Shown: positions 1 to 12,978 of the stretch, piece after piece | Numbering within the stretch: position 1 is the stretch's first letter | How the letters are laid out: the number at the start of each line of letters is the position of its first letter | Origin: Nymphaea colorata | Lineage: Eukaryota > Streptophyta > Magnoliopsida > Nymphaeales > Nymphaeaceae | NCBI RefSeq assembly: GCF_008831285.2 | Contig: NC_045143.1 | Location: forward strand, 4,473,503-4,537,502 | Direction: 5' to 3' | Length of the DNA stretch: 64,000 bases | Made by a program: the position numbers and the translations under genes | Notes under the pieces: generated by a model | The model's database searches: none | What the model was told of the DNA's origin: nothing | What the model saw: only the letters and a program-made list of their open reading frames with translations

Positions 1-371
1 GTCCCAAGAAGAATGGTATACGTGGAAAATCATGCTTTGCAAGACGCAAATAATCAAAGGCAGAAGAAAGAGCTTCGTCTCAAACAGGAGATAAAATTTA
101 CCTCATTAGGATCACGTTTTAGGGGTTACATTAGCAGCCAATCAGTGCACGTTAGACTGTATATAGTCTAATAAAGGTGCAAAATCAAGTTTATTAATGG
201 CAATAATCTATTGACTTGCTGAAAAAATTTCATGTGCATCGTCAATAAACAAATAGTCATTTTTCTTGATAATAAGCAAATAACAAAGTGACCATGTGAT
301 GTGGCCATCCTGAAAACTCATTTTTCACTCAACTATGTAAACGCTGTTTTTAACGCACCCAAACACGCCGC

Positions 372-420
372 AAATGGCGTTGTGAAGGCAAAACATCGTT
401 TTGCCTTCAAAACGCCATTT
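372..420. repeat. Imperfect 23-bp inverted repeat with 3-nt loop
   Basis: Arms 372-394 and 398-420 are complementary at 22 of 23 positions around the loop ATC, with core GGCGTT..GAAGGCAAAAC. It is probably part of a decayed foldback element. Confidence 0.75.
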
Positions 421-679
421 CCAATTAAAAAAAGAACAGGTAAGAGGATGTTTCCAGTTTTAAACGGTCCATTTTCATAGCTAAATGAAATAAACAATAA
501 ACAACAAACAACAAACATCTAAACAAAATTTCAAAACCACAACAGGCGCCCAGACAAGCATGCAATCAGTCATCTATGTGTTGCTACATGTTTGGATTCA
601 CATGAAAAATATATCAAATTCTGCATTTGCAAACAAGCTAAATTATCGGTTAGAAATGAATCAGTTTATACAATCAGCG

Positions 680-1500
680 ATCTGCACAGCAAGAGAGACC
701 CATGGTGAAGCTGTGTGATGCAGAGGCAGCAGTAAGAGCTGAGAGAGGCAGCAGCAAAACAGGAATCAAATATTCAAACCATACAATCGGCAACACACAC
801 ACACACACAGAGGCCATGGCAGGGTCGCCTGCCCACATCTCGATAAAGATTGAAAGAGGGCACGGCGGTTGCTGGCCGGTCCCGCCCTTAATCTCCACAC
901 ACAGAGACAGAGAAGGGGATGCCCGATAAACTTACACAAATGATGTCGATGCTGAGCCAGACGCCGGATGGCCGGGATTGAGTCACCAACGGCTTAACTG
1001 GCAGGCCAAGCAACCAGCAAAGAGCAAACCTCCAATCCGTGAAAGTGGAAAATAGAATGGAGAAAAATAAAATGAAAAAAACTGGCGAAGAAAGAACAGG
1101 AACACTCGAAGAGAGAGAGAGAGACGCACAGGCAAACCAGTCGCTGATAATCTTCTGGACTGCAGCGATGCTGCTTCTGTGCTTCACCACGGTCCGCGCA
1201 GGTCGCTGCAACAACCGACGGGCAACGGGCAACGGGCAACGAGCGGACGAACCGATGGTCGACGAAGGAGGGTTTTTCACTTCTTCTTCCTGGAGCGGCT
1301 GCGGAGCAGTGGAGACTGGACTTGGAGTTGGAAGCTTGGAGTGACCGGCGACCGGCGAGTGGGCGATGGGCGCCTCCTGCCTCCTGGAGTCTGGAGACGA
1401 ACGGAACGGCAGAACGAGGGTGGTCGGTATCGATCCTGGTCGCGTCGCGTGGGACATTTCATATATCCGAGACCCGGATGTTCAGGTTTTGCCATTCATT
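680..1500. other. GC-rich block with open frames on both strands; gene not recognised
   Basis: The block is clearly richer in G+C than its surroundings. It has a (CA)n tract near 797-809 and GA-rich patches near 1110-1125. A 189-codon frame (1457-888, minus) and several plus-strand frames exist but match no family I know. It could be the promoter or first exon of a gene running left out of the window on the minus strand, or an old transposon remnant. No function assigned. Confidence 0.3.
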
Positions 1501-2035
1501 CTGATTTCTGGGCGGCCCAGGCAGGTCTCCTCGTCTTGCCGACGTGCCTTCGCCCCTCAGAATTACTGTGCGTACAAATTATATTTTAATCTCCATTTCC
1601 ACAGTCAACGTTTCTATTGAGGATAAACTATTTATACAGTTAAAGATGTTAATATGAACATTTTTTCAAAAAAAATTGGATATAAAAAAACTAATATCTG
1701 ATTAAAAAATTAAATCTGATATATATAAATATCCTATTAGATTCATATCATATTTAGTTTTAAATAAATGTTCTATAATAATGTTATTTTACATTTTGAA
1801 AATTCAAAATTCCGATTTAGATTCAGCCATGAATGTAAAAATCGGATTCACAATGTGACATTTGATTTTGACTCCAGTTTGGTTAGGATTTTTCTTTCTT
1901 CGCACTTATTCTTAATATAAGTATATTCGAAAAGAGTGGATACATTTAAGAGTATACTTGGCTTGAATTCATCCTAACTATAGTCACTTGATGCTGACAA
2001 CTGTGTTTTTACAAAGGATCCGAAAGACATGCATG

Positions 2036-2211
2036 CAGGGGCGGAGGGAGGGGGGGGGGTCGCCCGGGCCATGGCCCGGGTGAGCCAAAAAAAAAAAAAA
2101 TTATATGTAAAAAATCAATTTTTTTTAGTTTGGCCCGACCCGTCGCTCCTCTTGGCCCGACCCACGAATGGTTTGGCCCGTCCCTAAAAAAAAATCCTAG
2201 CTCCGCCCCTG
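2036..2211. mobile_element. Small non-autonomous TIR element, hAT-like (176 bp)
   Basis: Terminal inverted repeats CAGGGGCGGA (2036-2045) and TCCGCCCCTG (2202-2211) are perfect. The 8 bp outside are CATGCATG on the left and CGTGCATG on the right, a likely 8-bp target duplication with one mutation, as hAT elements make. The interior holds GGCCCG-type repeats and A/T runs and no coding capacity. Confidence 0.7.
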
Positions 2212-4750
2212 CGTGCATGGCCTTGCCTAGTAGGGATGTAATTGGGTCGATTAGGTCCATTCTCTCAAATAGTTAAAAGCAAAAAAGGATCCGATTACTT
2301 GTAAATTTGTCTAAATTTGTCTCACAGGTATCCTAATCTGGATTCAAGTCCAAAGTCTATGAAGATTGGACCTGATTACACATGAAGATCAGATCTTACT
2401 CTTGTTTGATCCAGATTCAGTTTCAAAGGTTCAAAGTGGGGGACCAAGTTCCACTTCAATTCGAAAATGTCAAATTAAGTAAGGTGTGGCAAATAGTGTA
2501 ATAGATCTGTTCATAAGATGAGATGATGAAGAGAAATGATAACCTCAAATACCACTTAGAATCCTTATGCCTGCGATATATCTATGCTTGCGTAGTCTTT
2601 AGAGGAGGGATTTGAGTCATTAAACTCTACTTTCATTATTACAGTGAAAGCTACCCAACTCGTTATTCTCAAGGGGGTTGGTGCAATGGTTGGAGCAATG
2701 ATTAATAGGCAGGCATAGTGGGGATGTCATCCCTAGTCATCGACAATGGCCATGAACCCTGAGAGATTGGGGGTGGGGCTTCATGAGGTGGCGAGATTTC
2801 CTCCCACTCACTGGAAAACTACCCAATTCACTAAGGTTCAACTTCGACTTGTTCGAAACACAGATCGATATGGCAGCAATACTGCTGTTTAGAGCAGTCA
2901 CAAAAATAAAAAGTTCAATTTTATTGCTCAAAAAACAAAACAATTTGTTAGAAAACAAGTACTTTGGTACTAATTTATTACATACATAACATAATAGAAT
3001 AAGTATATATACATTATTATTACAATTTAGTTATTAATGTATATAACATACTTGAATAATTGTATTGTATAGAAAAATATCATAACAACATATATTATAT
3101 AAGTAATTTAGTAATATAACATTGGCTCGAGCGTGAGTTTGAGCCGCACCCGACTCGACGACAATAAAATAGAAGAGTCCGGGTGACTTAATTCGTGATC
3201 AACTGTCTATACAAACATGTTTCAAATCCCTTTATATTGAAAAATCGTGGATCTTGGATCCAAAAGGAAAGTGGGCCTCCCACACGGTTTTTATATCCAT
3301 AGAGATCCCAGATCGTGATCAACGATGGCTTTGCCCGCTGTAATTTGTCATTGTTTCATATAATCTTACAATCTAGTGATGTTTTTGAAACGGAAAATTG
3401 AACGGGATCTGGATCCAAATTGCACTTCCTTATCTAGATCAAGGCGACCTAGTTTCGCTTAGTCGATTCAAAATTTTTAAAAGGGAAAGATTTTTAAGGT
3501 GAGCGTAGGTGCGGCATGAATGTGCATTAATTAGTGTCGGTCCCCATATGGACCTAACCCGTGGGAGGTTCATCAATGAACTTATTCATTTTTAAAATGA
3601 AGAACTAATTTTTATTTATTTACAATGACAAAAATTTCAAAACACAACTAAAAAAAAAAAGTTGATAATAAGAAGAAACACATATAGCTTTTAGACATGC
3701 ATGAAAACAGCGGTTATACCATTAATTGAAATGATCAAATGGCCAATATAAGCAAATGACATGGTCAGTTTATAGATTAGCAGCTATTTCAACATTATTA
3801 TCAACAAATTCACCTGAACAAAACTTGATTAGTCAGACATTCCACCTCCTAAGATCCCTCCTATAAATTGCCAGAGTTCATAGACACGGAACTTCTAGTT
3901 GCTTTACCCAAAGAAACATGAAATTGTGCATGATATAGCCTTATAGGTGTGATCTTAATATTGATTCAGTAGTAAAGATATGTCATATTAGCGCTTTTCA
4001 TTTTTAGACATCTTTCTTAAGCGATCAAAAAAATCTATGGCACAAAGAACCCCTGGTAAAAGACCAAGATTTATAAAATTAGTTTGAATCATTTACTTGT
4101 TGCTTAAGCAGGTTTTTCCAAATGTCGTGCTTACTCATAACCTACATTGTCATTGAACTTATACTATATGTATGTAGAGAGAGAATTAAATCTGGTGGCA
4201 GATTCATGACCACCCATTTTGTAGTGTTTTATAAATATGTTCGGGACTTTGAAGTAGATTTACGAAACACTTATAAAGTGTTACAACTACTAAATGACCC
4301 CTTAGATATTCTATACTCGCCTTAAAGTATCTATTAATCACAAGATCAAGTGACAACTAATTCATAAGTTTAGAGGTGACTGTTAAGCAGCATGAAAAGT
4401 AAGGGTAATGAAAAGGCAGAAAAAAATAAAAAAGCTTAGCCATCTAAGTTAGTGGAATTGTTTTTATGTTCGTTAACTAAATCGTGCTAAGACGAAAAGT
4501 AAAAGCGGATTCTTTGAAGATTTTCACAACCAAAAGCAAGGCAATTTCCATCGTGGTTTCTATATTTCCTGTTGCAGGCACGAATTGAGAAAAGATGTAG
4601 GTAGTGTTTTCAAAAAATTAAAGATTGAGGCTCCTGTAGGTAAATAACTAATGAGTCTCACACTTTTTGGGGGTAAAGTGCCGGAAGACATCGCGATTTA
4701 TTCGGCGCTTGTCATTTATTCCTGGGACCGGTTTAACGGGTCACAGACTG
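2212..4750. other. Intergenic DNA upstream of the P4H gene
   Basis: AT-rich with no recognised gene. A stretch near 2655-2870 has TGGTGCAATGGTTGG followed about 180 nt later by GGTTCAACTTCGAC, loosely like pol III A and B boxes, so it may be a SINE-like relic; support is weak. A (GA)n tract at 4750-4779 lies directly before the P4H start codon and is likely in its 5' leader. Confidence 0.4.
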
Positions 4751-4779
4751 AGAGAGAGAGAGAGGGGGAGAAAGAGAGA

Positions 4780-7700
4780 ATGGCATGGAGTCTCATTCTT
4801 CCTGTTTTCCTGGCGTTACCTTTCTTGCTTTCCCATTCCTCTGCTCTTGATCTTCCCCGAGTCCGTGAAGAGAGGTACTTTTTTCCCTTTAACCCCATTT
4901 GACGATTTCCATTTGTCGTTGGTTTTGATTTTGTTCTAGATGCTTCTGATCTTTTATACGATGTTACATGTTAGAACTGCAATTTGAGGATCCCTTGTGG
5001 TTCTTGATACGAGTGCGAGTAAATTGCGTGATGGATGTTATGTTTCTGCACCTTGATCTTGACCCATGTACTAAAACTTAGTTTTCCGGCGTTTTTATAC
5101 GATGAAGCATCTGTAGTGCCCCAGAGTTGTGGGGCGTTCGCTAGGATGTTCTCACATTAATATGTGGTTTTATCTCCATGAGGTTGCGGTCAATTGTTAT
5201 AGAATTGGAGGAAAGAATGCTCATGTTGATTGCGGTTGCGGTCAATTGTTATAGAATTGGAGGAAAGAATGCTCATGTTGATTGCGGTTGCGGTCAATTG
5301 TTATAGAATTGGAGGAAAGAATGCTCATGTTGATTGCGGTATTTTGTGATGCAGTTACAATGTTAAATTGAGGACGACTAAGTCAGCTGACACGGGATCC
5401 ATCATACAACTTGTTCGATCCGATAGGTTCGATCCCTCACGCGTCACTCAACTGTCGTGGCGACCAAGGTTCGCTCTGTTTGAGTTCTATACTATTTCCT
5501 TGTTGGGACTTTGTGATTTTTTGATGCATATGTAACTTTGAGCTTCGCAATACGATGGTTGCTTTGCTATTCAAGTTTTCATTATAATTGGCGATCGAAT
5601 TGTGGTTGTGGAGGCTGACTATCAGAGCTTCTCCAACTTGGATGACACGTAGACTTATCTTGAAGATGAGCTTCTTAGGACGACTTTTCATACAGTAGAC
5701 GTAGCATCCGAATGTCTGATCACTGATAGATTGGAGAGGCGTTCATATTCAAAGCAGATTTTACTTTTCATGTCAATAGGTAATGAAAAATGAAAATGTG
5801 AGGCGCTACATTTCTTCAGCTTTTAAGCTTGGCTGTTCGATATTCGTCATATGTGTCATTGATAATTGGAACTTAGGTCAAATGTTATCTTCAACAGATA
5901 GAACCTGGATTAGTAGGGGTAGGGAAGCACTTTCTAACTTCAAGCGGGAACAGCTAGAGGGAATTGGAAGCGCTGCATATATAGTCTTGGTTCCAATTGA
6001 TGGAATAATACAGACAACAAGATGGTTAAAGAAGGATGATTTTACACGATGTTGAAATTTTACAAGAATGATCCTATTCTCATGTAATATATGGAGCTTT
6101 AAACCAATACTACCACTTTGATGGTTGCATGATGTCTATCAGCCATTCACAGGACTTGGAATGTTTCTCATTTCCGATTTGTTCAGGTTTATCCTTGCAG
6201 AGCCATACTCTTTTGATAGTTTACTAGCTTCACATGACTGTAGGTTTGATTTTTCTTCTACCAATCTTCAAAAATAACTTGTTCCTCAAATTAAACATAT
6301 CTCTGATTTGCTTCTTCCAGGAATCTAAGCATCTTTATATAATCATCAACAGTCTCAATCAGGTTTCTGGTTCTATTTACTAGAAGTTGTTGCATTCTAG
6401 GCATCAAAATATCCTCCAGCCAACAAGAATGATCCTCCCATAAGTTTAACTCCAAGAAATGAAGACTTCTTTTGGTTTTGCATTTTAGTCTTTTCTTCTC
6501 CACTCCATGATATAAAAGGGTTGGCTTTTTATGTTGGAAAAACTTCTCCAACCAATTTTGATCTTGAAAATAGGGAGTGCAAAATTAGATAACCTGAACA
6601 TCTTCATATGAAAAGGACAAAATGTTGTCATGAAGATCAAGTTAGTGTTTCACCATTCAGCACAAAGTTGGGAATTAGCTCCAGCAATCAACCTTCTTTT
6701 TTTTTTTTTGGTTTAAGTACCAACTACCAACAAGTTTCTTTTATGCTTATATTGCTACATACCAATGGTCAAATACTAAACCTCTTCATTTTAGAACTTG
6801 CTACGATGAGGTGAGGGAACAACTGAGATATTTGTAACCTGCTCAATAAATTGCGGCTTTAATGATGAGACAATCAATGGCATAGTGAAAGAAACAACGT
6901 AAACAAAAAGAAGAAAGTCAAAAAGGGGAAAAAAATGTAGATAGGTGATAAGATAGGGCTTTGCAGTCAAAATCCCAACTAGCCTGCTAACTGGTCTATT
7001 GAGTCAGCTCCAACTGACGTGTGTGTTCAAAGCAGTGATTAGTTGGTCCAAATAGTTAATTAGTCAGCTTAATTGTTGGTCAGCCAATCAATCACGGGCC
7101 TATAGCTGTCCCAACTAGTCATTTTAGGGTCTTGCCTGACTTGTGCAAAACTTCCTAACAACTATGGATGCAGGTTCAAAGTGTGGAGAAGATGGTTAAC
7201 TAAAAGAAGCTTTGAAGGGGTTCATGGAAAAAGTACAAGTAACTTCAGCATTTTACATCTTGTGCCTTAACATATTTTTGCCTGATATCCCATGGTAGAG
7301 TTTAAAGAGGATAACAGAGACTCCTATAACTAAATAATATCTCATGGTTTCTAGTGCCTGTATTTTTAGCATTGACTAGTTTGCCTGATTATGCTACGTG
7401 CATAAGTTACAGCCCATGATTAAATTAGTTAGCTGAGAGAAGTAAATAAAGTATTTCCAAATCTTCCTACACGTCGAATGACAAAGGCATATTGACATAA
7501 GTTGCTTTGTCTACTTGAAAAATGTTCAACCACAGAAGTCACTATACAGTGGACTTTTGAGTAAAAAGAATGGTACCATCAAAGATAGTTTTATCAGACA
7601 GTCTTGATTGAGTGACATGAACACGTGATGCATATCATGGAAAAATTGTTCAAGCAGCATACTTTAAAGAGTATGGCTCCATTGCAGAACATGGACTTTT

Positions 7701-8639
7701 GGGAGAACATATTCTTTCACATTTATCATTTATTTGTAAGACTAGCAGCCAAGTATATGTCGGCAGACATGCAGGAATGGTGCTCATTCTGTGGTCATAT
7801 GTATTTTCTTCCTTGAATAGGCATCTATTCCTGACAGTAATGGATGAAATGAAATCTAAGCCAATGAGCACTGATTTTAGAAATGGCAAAGTGATATTAT
7901 TGCTTGCAAGGTCTATGATATGTTCATTTTTGAAGCCACATTTGCAACTGGATGAAGGATAAAGAACACGAAGAAGAAGAGAGAGAGTTACTTATGCAGT
8001 CATAGGCTTATAGCAATGACAATCTGATAATGGAATCTAAGCGTTCCTGATGAGGCTGAAAGGTGAATGCAAGGGAAGTTAACAGCACAGGAAGATTGAG
8101 AAAGAGAGACTGGTAATTTTTTTTTTCTTTTCAGGCCAGCTTTATGTGAGGTGATTGTGTGAAATGTATCACCAAGATTAGGTGGTTATATGGTTATAGG
8201 AAGTATTCCAGGGCTTAAGTATGCTTTTCATGGTTGTCATACATCTATTGCCTTTTTGGAGGTGTTATCTGCGTTCAAGGAAGTCACTTGGTGCACATAA
8301 ATTTAAAGCATCTTAAACAAGTAAACAAAATCAATGACACCATGCACACTACAATATCTTTGATTTGTATGTTAATAACTTATATTAGGTTAGCTAGCTT
8401 CGTCAACATGCAAAGGGAAGATTTTATGTTCTGAGCAACTGATCTCAGTTTATGTCGCTCATCTGGATTGGGAAAAAGGAAAATTCCTTTCCTGAAATGT
8501 ACAGGCACAACTTTCAAAAGCCATTTATTATTTTGTTTTCCTCAAATTCATTTTTTTTATTTGGATGCAGGGCTTTCCTGTATAGTGGTTTTCTCTCTGA
8601 CGAGGAATGCGACCATCTTATGGCATTGGTAATGCCTCC

Positions 8640-8670
<31 letters not shown>

Positions 8671-10184
8671 CTTCTTCTTGCTTTTGGAGCAACATAGGCA
8701 TTGTTTCTTTCCTCTTATTTTCTTGAATATATTTAGGCAAGGGACCATCTTCAGAAATCTATGGTGGCTGACAACGAGTCAGGAAAGAGCATCATGAGTA
8801 ACATCCGCACTAGTTCGGGAATGTTTTTGAGTAAAGGGCAGGTGAGAAGGATGTTTAGTGTCTACAGGCCTGATTATGCTCTATGGCCCTGAATTGGAAG
8901 TTTGCATGCTGATTTGCTTGGATGTCAATGTCTTTTCTTTCTTGGGAAATGATGACTTTTGACTATTGTTCCTGTGGCATCCTTCAACCTTTCTGTTGGT
9001 CCTGCTGCTATGTGATATTTGTCAAATCTCTGCGGTCTGGAGCAGACCTCTCTTGGAACTTGTATGTTGTCTCTGTGTCCTTTATGCTACCTGTGTCTGA
9101 ATCAGAGACCATTCTTCTGTGACCACTGCGATACTGAACTTTGTTTCTCCAGAGTTGCCTCCTATAATTGCTAGAATGCACAGAAAGAACATTTAGGCCC
9201 CTGACTTTCTAGACCTTGGCTAATAAAGTGGACGCAACTTCAATGTTGCAGCTCGTATGTTGCATGTACATGATATCCTTCATTCTAGTTTTTTGTGTTT
9301 CTTTTGATTTTCCTGATGTTTTGGGTCATATATTGATATTTTGACCTGATAAATTGTGTAACGTGATTTAAGGATGAGGTTGTTCAAAGGATTGAGAATA
9401 GAATTGCTGCTTGGACCTTGCTTCCAAAAGGTATTTGCTTGCTCCCGATTGCTTCATTGACTGACTAGGAATTAATGTTTTGACTATGCTTTATCAATCT
9501 GCTGAGATGTTTACTCTTGTTTATGTGCATTATTCAGAAAATGGTGAGGCCATTCAGATACTTCGGTATCAAAATGGAGAGAAGTACTCCCCACATTTTG
9601 ACTACTTTCATGATAAAGCTAATCAAGAGCTTGGCGGTCATCGGGTTGCCACAGTGCTCATGTATTTATCTAATGTCACAAAGGGTGGCGAAACCGTCTT
9701 TCCCAATTCACAGGTGAACCATCTTCTCCAGCTCACAGGTGGTCTAGTATGCATCCTGAGTCCCTGACCCTTCACAAACTCATGCATATTCACTGATTTC
9801 TTGCTGTATCTATAGGACAAGGAGACTCAGATAAAGGACGATTCGTGGTCTGATTGTGCACGAGATGGTCTTGCAGTAAAACCAACAAAAGGCGACGCAT
9901 TGCTCTTTTTCAGCCTCCACCCTGATGCTACCACTGATACAGAGAGCCTTCACGGTAGCTGTCCAGTGATTGAAGGAGAGAAGTGGTCTGCAACAAAATG
10001 GATTCATGTTAGATCCTTCGATCTGTCCTTGAAGAAGCCACAACCATCGAAAGAACATTGCACTGATGAGTCTGAACATTGTCCTCAGTGGGCAGCGATG
10101 GGGGAGTGTGAAAAGAACCCTAGTTACATGATCGGCTCTCCTGACTATTATGGTTCGTGTAGGAGAAGCTGTAAGGTTTGTTAG
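4780..10184 (+). CDS. Prolyl 4-hydroxylase, ShK-domain type (7 exons, 324 aa)
   Basis: Exons: 4780-4874, 5355-5468, 8571-8628, 8737-8841, 9373-9430, 9538-9713, 9816-10184; all introns are GT-AG and the phases join (975 nt). The product is a 2-oxoglutarate/Fe(II)-dependent prolyl 4-hydroxylase of the secretory pathway. The family hydroxylates prolines in extensins, arabinogalactan proteins and secreted peptides before O-glycosylation. Residues 1-22 are a hydrophobic signal-anchor. The catalytic domain (about 65-270) shows the iron ligands H163-x-D165 and H248, and K258 for 2-oxoglutarate, in the contexts SPHFDYF, SLHGSCP and EKWSATKW. The C-terminus (about 283-324) has six cysteines spaced as in the ShK-like module of plant P4Hs. 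The start was chosen at the signal peptide; an in-frame ATG at 4651 would add GA-repeat-encoded residues. Intron 2 is about 3.1 kb. No broken residue is visible. Confidence 0.95.
5183..5340. repeat. Three tandem copies of a 52-bp unit in P4H intron 1
   Basis: The unit, which contains GGTCAATTGTTATAGAATTG, occurs three times at a 52-bp period with practically no differences between copies. The third copy ends about 15 bp before exon 2. Near-identity of the copies implies a recent local duplication. Confidence 0.95.
8641..8670. repeat. (CT)n microsatellite just after P4H exon 3
   Basis: A run of CT dinucleotides begins about 12 nt after the exon 3 donor, within the 108-nt intron 3. Confidence 0.9.
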
Positions 10185-10335
10185 AAAAGTCATGTTCACT
10201 GATCAACTGTAGTGTACAATCTTTTCCTTAGCTAGTGTTTTTCCGGAGTATTCTGTATCTTTATTACTACTTCAAATCATAATTATTATGAAGGCAGAAG
10301 CGAGTGCAGTCTTGAACAGAATTAGTTTCCTTGCC

Positions 10336-10341
10336 AATAAA
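10336..10341 (+). terminator. Candidate polyadenylation signal of the P4H gene
   Basis: AATAAA lies 152 nt after the P4H stop codon in an A/T-rich 3' region, the expected place for a plant near-upstream element. Plants tolerate many variants, so the actual site is not proven. Confidence 0.5.
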
Positions 10342-10498
10342 TTTTGAGGCATGTCTATTATACAAATCCTGATTATTATTTCAACAGTTTTCACTAAATT
10401 TTGTGATTGGCCTTATACTTCTGTAAAAAATAATATTTCTTGATAACTACCATGTCCCACCACCGCGCCCACCCCAGCCCCGGCCCCTTCAACCCTAC

Positions 10499-10517
10499 TC
10501 TCTCTCTCTCTCTCTCT

Positions 10518-10556
<39 letters not shown>
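10499..10556. repeat. Compound (CT)n(TA)n microsatellite
   Basis: About 10 CT units are followed by about 18 TA units, downstream of the P4H gene. Confidence 0.95.
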
Positions 10557-10557
<1 letters not shown>

Positions 10558-12902
10558 CCAAAGTGATTTGTGTCTTTCACTGTGGGAATTTTCATTGAGT
10601 TGTCAGATTTCACAGTTTTCATGTTCTGCAAAAAGTTGTTACCTTGGATGAGCTGGGGCGCTTGTAGAGACGAAAAGAAAAACCTTGTGGACGAGGGTTG
10701 CACGAATGGCCACAGCTTATGCAAAGAGAGGCACGTCTTGGGGAGAGAAAATATGATCGATGCCGCACATAATTGTCCATTTCCCTAATCTTCTAACCAT
10801 GTTATTAAAATTTTTCTAATAAGGCTTCCAACTTGGCGATCTGCAAAAGTACTATAAAAAGTTGAGGCACCTCCTAGCAATCACGTAAAAGCTTCTGCAT
10901 CGGTCTCTCCTATGGAGAACATAGCGGCGTGCCAACGTGCAACCGACTTGTTTGTGTCTGCAGGTGGCCGGCAGGTGTTCTTCCAAAAATTTATACCAAC
11001 ATGCAGCATTGGTAGGGCTTGGATCGTTGATAACAAACTATGTTGATAGTTGATAACAAACTATGTTGTTCTTTCAGCTAAAAAATAACAACTTATGAAG
11101 TTGAAAGGCAGAATTATGGATAAAATGACAGACCGACAATCTAGACATTATTCATAATGTACGGCTTTTTCATATGCAGTATAATACTCTATTTTGAAAA
11201 GTTTAGTCCAATACTATAAGATATCTTTGAAGGCTTATAAAAGGAGTTGTTAAGTGGTTGGTTGTGCTAGTTTTTTTTTTGAATTAGAACCGAAACTGTT
11301 GAAAGGTGGGATAAGATCCATTGAATCATGAGGTGAGCTTAGTGGAAGTAGGTCAGCTCATTTCAGTAGTATTAGAGATACGGTTCAACACTTGTACTTG
11401 AAGTCTCATACATGCGGACATGTATGAGTTGGGTGTGGTTGTAACGCCCACTTTGAAAAGTTCAGTTCCGTATTAAATATTGTGAGAGACTTTCAATGGC
11501 TTATAAAAAAGGTTGTTAAGTGGTTAGTTATTTTGATTGTTAGCTTTTTTTTGGGCTGAAACTAAAACTTAAATGATTGGGAGGCTAGTTGGGATCTGTT
11601 TAACCAGGTGCCCGAGTCCGGTGTGGGAGTGGGTGGGGTCTTTCATTCAGTTCCATGTCTCTAATGTCTTATTTACACCCTAAATTTAAGTGTTTGAAGT
11701 CACCACAGCCTTACTGGAAGTCCACTAAGAGAAATCTTCAGCCCCAACCTGATCTGTTCTTTGGATCGGCCGTCCTCAGACCAAACTTTAGATGGTGTGC
11801 TAGACAAGCCTAAGCCTGGGTTCCTTGAGGTCTCGTTTTGGCTCTTTTCAATCCAATCCTGACCTGTTTACTTGTCAGTTATTTCTCACTTGATTTTTGA
11901 AATCTGAACTCTGATTAGCTCCCTATGCTGGATATAAATGTGATTATTAATCAAATTATTTTAGATCTCTTTAAAAGACCCAACTATTCGGATTTACATT
12001 TGGGCTGCCGATCGGCCAATCCCTAGTCACACATGCTGTCCCCTATATATATATATATAGGAAAGGGAGTGGGGAGCATGGGCACATGGGTGTGGAGTAA
12101 ATTGCTTTTGTCTTTTCATGAGGATGTTGTGACCGTGGAGTACGTCAGAGTCGTGTAATTAAATATTGTTGCAGTGTTTGCATCACATTCAGTAGCAAAT
12201 AGTGATAAAAGCACAGGGGACCTACCATGTCCTAGTCCTCAAAGAGAGAGAGGGAGAGAAAGAGAGATAAAATCCCTCTGTTTTTTAAAGTTGTACCTCA
12301 AAATTACTTTAAAACTTCTCTCGTGGAAATTCTGACCTTACAGTATGCATTACCCAAATGCGGGAATAGTATGAAAATAGTTTCATTATTTCATATTTAA
12401 GGCTTTCAGAAGCTTAATAGATATCTATCCAAATTCCTTGGACTGGATCTCGGCAACATAGGAAAGGAAAGCTGTGGTTATAGAGTTGTCCACAACATTA
12501 TTGCACTCTTATTATCTTCACTGTAGATCACTCCAACTCAAAGGTCGTAAAAAGTAAACTTGGACAAATTGTTCCACCAAAGTTGGGCAAATTTAATTCT
12601 AGCGGTGCATGCATGTGATAAATGGCGTCGGCTTTACCTCATCACTGTCCCAATTAAATCTTAATCTGTTTAGTTTAACTTCAATAATTTGAGGACTATA
12701 GTTTAGAATAACCACAAGCTTTCATTTATATTACCCCCCAAATGTTTTATACAGCACGTCACAACTCTTTAATATACTATCTGATCACATGGTTTTATCC
12801 TCATCATCGAACATGGTAGCCATATTGCATGGTTTAAACAATACCATTTCTATTTACATTTCATAGATAAATTATATAAGCAAATGAAAGAGGAAAAACA
12901 TA
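10557..12902. other. Intergenic DNA between convergent P4H and dynein light chain genes
   Basis: No coding sequence recognised. Two related direct segments (about 11179-11280 and 11438-11550) share the pattern of TTTGAAAAGTT followed by GGCTTATAAAA and GTTGTTAAGTGGTT. The second begins TGTAACGCCCAC, the way many plant LTRs begin. They may be decayed LTR or TRIM fragments. A short (TA)n tract sits near 12044-12058 and a GA-rich patch near 12243-12268. Confidence 0.45.
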
Positions 12903-12908
12903 TTTATT
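12903..12908 (-). terminator. Candidate polyadenylation signal of the dynein light chain gene
   Basis: AATAAA on the minus strand, about 70 nt past the stop codon at 12979, in an A/T-rich context. Confidence 0.5.
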
Positions 12909-12978
12909 ACAAAAGGGGAGGGGAGCAACAAGAGGAAGGCAAGGATTGAATTGGGCACTGCATCTCTTAGGTCCTTGA

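Noticed and set aside
888-1457. 189-codon minus-strand frame in the GC-rich block near the left end
   Set aside because: Low-complexity Ser/Pro-rich product with no domain; several overlapping frames on both strands are open for the same compositional reason.
5424-5450. GGTTCGATCCCTC as a tRNA T-loop / B box
   Set aside because: It lies in P4H exon 2 and encodes RFDPSR; no tRNA arms surround it.
7625-7962. Overlapping frames within P4H intron 2
   Set aside because: Exons 2 and 3 of P4H join in phase across this interval, and the frames resemble no protein family.
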